A stretch of 64,000 nucleotides of DNA, from positions 340,761 through 404,760 of the forward strand of contig NZ_LVYD01000041.1 of assembly GCF_002077945.1 (NCBI RefSeq). Reading direction: 5' to 3'. The DNA is from Niastella vici. Lineage in GTDB: Bacteria; Bacteroidota; Bacteroidia; Chitinophagales; Chitinophagaceae. Within the stretch, counting starts at the first letter, position 1; every line of letters begins with the position of its first letter. Both the position numbers and the translations under genes were made by a program. Positions 63,856-64,000 of the stretch are shown piece after piece. The notes under the pieces were generated by a model that saw only the letters and a list, made by a program, of their open reading frames with translations, was not told where the DNA came from and made no database searches.

Positions 63856-64000
63856 TAAATGGCAGCTCACTGACCCTACCAGGAATAGTTGCCTGTTTGT
63901 TAGAGAACCATCAAACCGGGCAGGGCATTCAATTACCGGCTGTTCTGCACAGTTATTCCGGCACTCAACTTATCAACTGGCAACCGTATAGGATGTTTTG
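63856..64000 (+). pseudogene. Decayed duplicate of the serS 3' end (continues past the window)
   Basis: 145 bases aligning without gaps to 62914-63058, the last 42 codons of serS plus the stop and 20 bases after it. By eye 12 bases differ (about 92% identical), mostly transitions. The frame is still open and reads INGSSLTLPGIVACLLENHQ on; the serS stop codon TAG has become TGG. It has no start or upstream serS sequence. The copy reaches the window edge, so the true end is unknown. Confidence 0.9.

Noticed and set aside
1..64000. tRNA or rRNA genes
   Set aside because: No T-loop-like GTTCAA/GTTCGA context with matching acceptor stem was seen by eye; a tRNAscan run would settle it.

Overview
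The window looks like chromosomal DNA of a Bacteroidota bacterium, most likely family Chitinophagaceae (Niastella/Chitinophaga-like). The reasons are two SusC/SusD pairs, a PorZ-type type IX secretion protein, a split transketolase, an N-terminally extended DksA-like protein beside ileS, and recurrent TAnnTTTG -7 promoter boxes in place of sigma-70 boxes. The organism assignment is inference. I see no tRNA, rRNA, CRISPR array, transposase or prophage gene.

Layout. 0-12 kb is mostly housekeeping: transketolase N-subunit, a small orphan gene resembling a CdiA-type toxin C-terminus, a LolC/E-like permease with rbfA, an MsbA-like exporter, a secreted DPP IV, a DksA-like protein and ileS. 12.0-13.57 kb is a gene-free 1.58 kb stretch packed with repeats, hairpins and DnaA-box-like 9-mers. 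13.5-25 kb holds a near-complete haem pathway: hemN, hemJ and hemH (convergent to it), then hemA-C-D-E-F, a four-helix-bundle gene, hemB and hemL. Together these cover glutamyl-tRNA to haem, with HemJ as the only protoporphyrinogen oxidase visible. 25-30 kb has a DUF5009-type acyltransferase, a PepSY reductase with a PchR-like AraC regulator (probably iron-linked), and an M23 peptidase. 30-38 kb has alaS, an M28 peptidase, a remarkable 21-bp-period array, a double-PDZ protein, gatB and a TlpA-like lipoprotein. 38-48.5 kb is two SusCD units on the minus strand. 49-64 kb has an MMPL/RND exporter, porZ-recO, an amidohydrolase, prfA, VanZ-like, ECF sigma/anti-sigma, gcvH, a cyclophilin, serS, an outer-membrane barrel protein, and a decayed duplicate of the serS 3' end that runs off the window.

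The most unusual content is non-coding. Several sequence-unrelated families of short-word repeats are each arranged as long inverted pairs at gene ends. One family flanks the four-helix-bundle gene; another has entered the hemC reading frame and also supplies the -33 box of the hemC promoter. Between the M28 peptidase and the PDZ protein lies a 395-bp array of 19 units in strict 21-bp register. All identity counts are by eye.
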